Source of the DNA: Chloroflexota bacterium
GTDB lineage: Bacteria; Chloroflexota; UBA6077; FW602-bin22; JACPQP01
Direction: 5' to 3'
Assembly (NCBI GenBank): GCA_016190465.1
Contig: JACPQP010000566.1
Span: 1-6,547 of the forward strand
DNA: 6,547 nt
Positions 4,985 through 6,547 of the stretch are shown piece after piece. Position 1 is the first letter of the stretch. Every line of letters begins with the position of its first letter. The notes below the pieces were generated by a model. That model did no database searches, was not told the origin of the DNA, and was given only the letters and a program-made list of their open reading frames with translations. A program made the translations under genes and the position numbers.

Positions 4985-6304
4985 GTGCTCGCGATCCCCA
5001 GGCGCGTCGCTCGCGCCTCGCCGGCGATCGAACTCGGGCGTCTGGCGACGCGGCTCGCCCTCGCCCTGCTGATCCTCAGCGCGCCCCTCTGGTCCGCGTC
5101 GGCGCACCATCAGATGGACCGGTTCGCCGGCAAGCTCGGGCTGGCCCTCCGTGCCGACGCGTTTCAACTGGTCGATTGGGAGGTGCGAGCGCTCGGCGGT
5201 AAGCTACTTGGCAACCTGGCCACCAGCGTACCACCTCCGGAGAGCCCGGCGGCGGCCGCGCTGGTGCGGCGCTACTACGCCCTCGGCGCCGAGCACAACC
5301 GCCTGCGCGGCGAGATCGACCTGGCCTGGGCGCAGCGCGAGGCGCCCGACCGCGAGGCTCGGCTGCACGCGCTGGCGGCGGAGCAGGCCGCGCGACGTGC
5401 CGAGTTGCGGGCGCTGGAAGGCGCGGTCGAGATGGTGCTCGGCGCGCAGATCCGGGCCGAACTGGCTACGCTGGGCTTTGGCGACCACACCGTCGCGCTC
5501 CGTCTCCGCTCCGCGCTCCCACCGGTGGACGTCGACGTCGTTCCCGCGGTGCTCTTCAAGCTGGGGCCGCTGCCGCAGGCGTTGATCGTGGCGCCGCGCG
5601 ACCGCATCGCGATCATCCACAGCCAGCTCGTCCGCTCCGACCTCGACCTGGCGGCGGTCGAAGAGCTGGAGCGACGGGTCGACGGGCTGGGCGTGTCCTC
5701 GCTCGTCACCTCCATTGGCGGGCTCGCGGCCTACCCGAGCATGATTCTGGAGGGGCAGTCGATCGCGGCGACGCTGACCGCGGTCAGTCACGAGTGGGTG
5801 CACCACTACTTCTTCGTCCGTCCGCTCGGCATTCGCTACTTTGCCGACTACGAGCTGCGCACGATCAACGAGACCGCCGCCGACCTGGCGGGCGTCGAGC
5901 TTGGCCGACGGGTGCTCGAGCGGTTCTACCCCGCCGAGGTGCCGCCTCCGGCCGAGCGACGGCCGCGACGGCCCGACTCACCGGCACAGCCATCGTTTGG
6001 CGACCTGATGCGGGCCATTCGCCGGGAGGTAGAGCGGTGGCTAGCCACCGGGGACGTCGTCGGCGCCGAGCGGTATATGGGCGAGCAGAAGGCCGAGCTC
6101 GCCCGGGAGGGCTACCCCATCCGGAAGCTGAACACGGCGTACCTGTCGTTCTTCGGCTCCTATTCGGGCGGAGCGAACCCCTACGAGCCGAAGCTGCGCC
6201 GCCTCCGCGAGGACGCCGGATCGCTCAAAGCGTTCCTCGAGGCCGTCGCCCGCGTCGACTCGCCCACGGCGCTCGATCGCGCGATCGGCACGATGGCTCG
6301 TTAG
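4985..6304 (+). CDS. Predicted exported zinc metallopeptidase (HEWVH), uncharacterised
   Basis: With the GTG start at 4985 the product is 439 residues. Residues about 20-40 form a hydrophobic segment ending WSASA before HHQ, an AxA-type signal peptidase site, so the protein is probably secreted or anchored by its N-terminus. A charged helical, likely coiled-coil stretch covers about 100-155 (LGAEHNRLRGEI to ELRALEGAVEM). The catalytic region is AVSHEWVHHYFF with the zinc motif H269-E270-x-x-H273; ELRTINETAADLAG follows, with E296 the probable third ligand 26 residues after E270 and D300 behind it. This fits a gluzincin (clan MA(E)) metallopeptidase. A third block, LNTAYLSFFGSY (382-393), may complete the fold. 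I cannot assign a named family or a substrate. The longest frame, from GTG 4952, would begin inside a repeat and is not preferred. The gene appears monocistronic, with a structured leader and a strong inverted repeat after its stop. Confidence 0.75.
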   Translation: MLAIPRRVARASPAIELGRLATRLALALLILSAPLWSASAHHQMDRFAGKLGLALRADAFQLVDWEVRALGGKLLGNLATSVPPPESPAAAALVRRYYALGAEHNRLRGEIDLAWAQREAPDREARLHALAAEQAARRAELRALEGAVEMVLGAQIRAELATLGFGDHTVALRLRSALPPVDVDVVPAVLFKLGPLPQALIVAPRDRIAIIHSQLVRSDLDLAAVEELERRVDGLGVSSLVTSIGGLAAYPSMILEGQSIAATLTAVSHEWVHHYFFVRPLGIRYFADYELRTINETAADLAGVELGRRVLERFYPAEVPPPAERRPRRPDSPAQPSFGDLMRAIRREVERWLATGDVVGAERYMGEQKAELAREGYPIRKLNTAYLSFFGSYSGGANPYEPKLRRLREDAGSLKAFLEAVARVDSPTALDRAIGTMAR

Positions 6305-6314
6305 GGGAAACGCC

Positions 6315-6435
6315 GCCCTCACCCCCTGCCTGCCGTTCCTGAGCCGGTCCCAATCCTGGGCGAGGGGGTCCGGCCTCTCCCCTTCCCCCGGATTGGGGGC
6401 TCGAGCTCAGGAACGGCGGGTTGGGGGATGAGGGC
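6315..6435. repeat. Long imperfect inverted repeat after the peptidase gene
   Basis: The arms at 6315-6344 and 6405-6435 pair at 27 of 31 aligned positions, including a perfect 13-bp core GCCGTTCCTGAGC/GCTCAGGAACGGC (6332-6344, 6405-6417). Inside it a second perfect stem, CCCAATCC (6349-6356) with GGATTGGG (6390-6397), continues the structure. The first arm starts 10 bases after the TAG stop. The whole would form a long RNA hairpin able to protect or terminate the transcript, though no T-tract follows. The outer sequence (GCCCTCACCCC...GGGGATGAGGGC) resembles a dispersed repeat type I recall from Chloroflexota intergenic DNA. A small nonautonomous mobile element is also possible. Confidence 0.7.
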
Positions 6436-6450
6436 CCGCACCGGCCGAAG

Positions 6451-6488
6451 TGCCCGCTCCTCTCTGTGCGGAAGAGGGGTAGGGGGCA
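6451..6488. repeat. Smaller imperfect hairpin
   Basis: CCTCT (6459-6463) pairs with AGAGG (6473-6477) across a 9-base loop, and TGCCC (6451-6455) with GGGCA (6484-6488) outside it, with unpaired bases between. The C-rich/G-rich arms resemble those of the larger element just upstream, so it may be a degenerate partner. The remaining 59 bases to the window end show no gene or promoter that I can support. Confidence 0.35.
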
Positions 6489-6547
6489 TGTGCGCTAACT
6501 TAGAGCGATGTGCAGTGGCGTTGAGCCAGCGGGTGACCTAACCCCCC

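Overview
The window is GC-rich and reads almost entirely on the + strand. It looks like chromosomal DNA of a Chloroflexota bacterium, perhaps from the Thermomicrobia/Sphaerobacter side. This rests on the gene content (a GT-C glycosyltransferase with C-terminal beta-sandwich domains, a Gfo/Idh/MocA oxidoreductase and a uroporphyrinogen-decarboxylase-family protein) and on intergenic hairpin repeats of a type I associate with that phylum. The assignment is an inference from memory; no rRNA or marker gene is present.

Layout: (1) 1-195 is the 3' end of a uroporphyrinogen-decarboxylase-family gene. (2) 196-609 is a hairpin-rich intergenic region. It holds a perfect 16-bp inverted repeat, a 16-codon reading frame with a consensus ribosome-binding site, and a TATAAT -10 element followed by a perfect 10-bp palindrome. 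(3) 610-1587 is a complete Gfo/Idh/MocA oxidoreductase. (4) 1615-4146, only 27 bases downstream, is an 843-residue membrane glycosyltransferase of the GT39/ArnT-like type. One of its loops carries an apparent in-frame insertion resembling a dispersed intergenic repeat. (5) 4147-4862 has no convincing intact gene. It contains coding-like scraps on the minus strand and a possible frameshifted transposase remnant, so it looks like decayed DNA. (6) 4863-4984 is a promoter and leader containing two identical 24-bp hairpin repeats. (7) 4985-6304 encodes an exported or membrane-anchored protein with an HEWVH zinc motif and a downstream NETAAD motif, which suggests an uncharacterised gluzincin-type metallopeptidase. 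(8) 6305-6547 is intergenic and dominated by a long imperfect inverted repeat.

The oxidoreductase and glycosyltransferase are probably co-transcribed. They could serve the same surface-sugar pathway, with one modifying a sugar and the other transferring a lipid-linked sugar outside the membrane, but their substrates cannot be read from the sequence. The metallopeptidase appears to be a separate transcription unit. I see no defence system, CRISPR array, RNA gene or intact mobile element. The most interesting items are the uncharacterised peptidase, the loop insertion in the glycosyltransferase, and the structured leaders before genes 610 and 4985.
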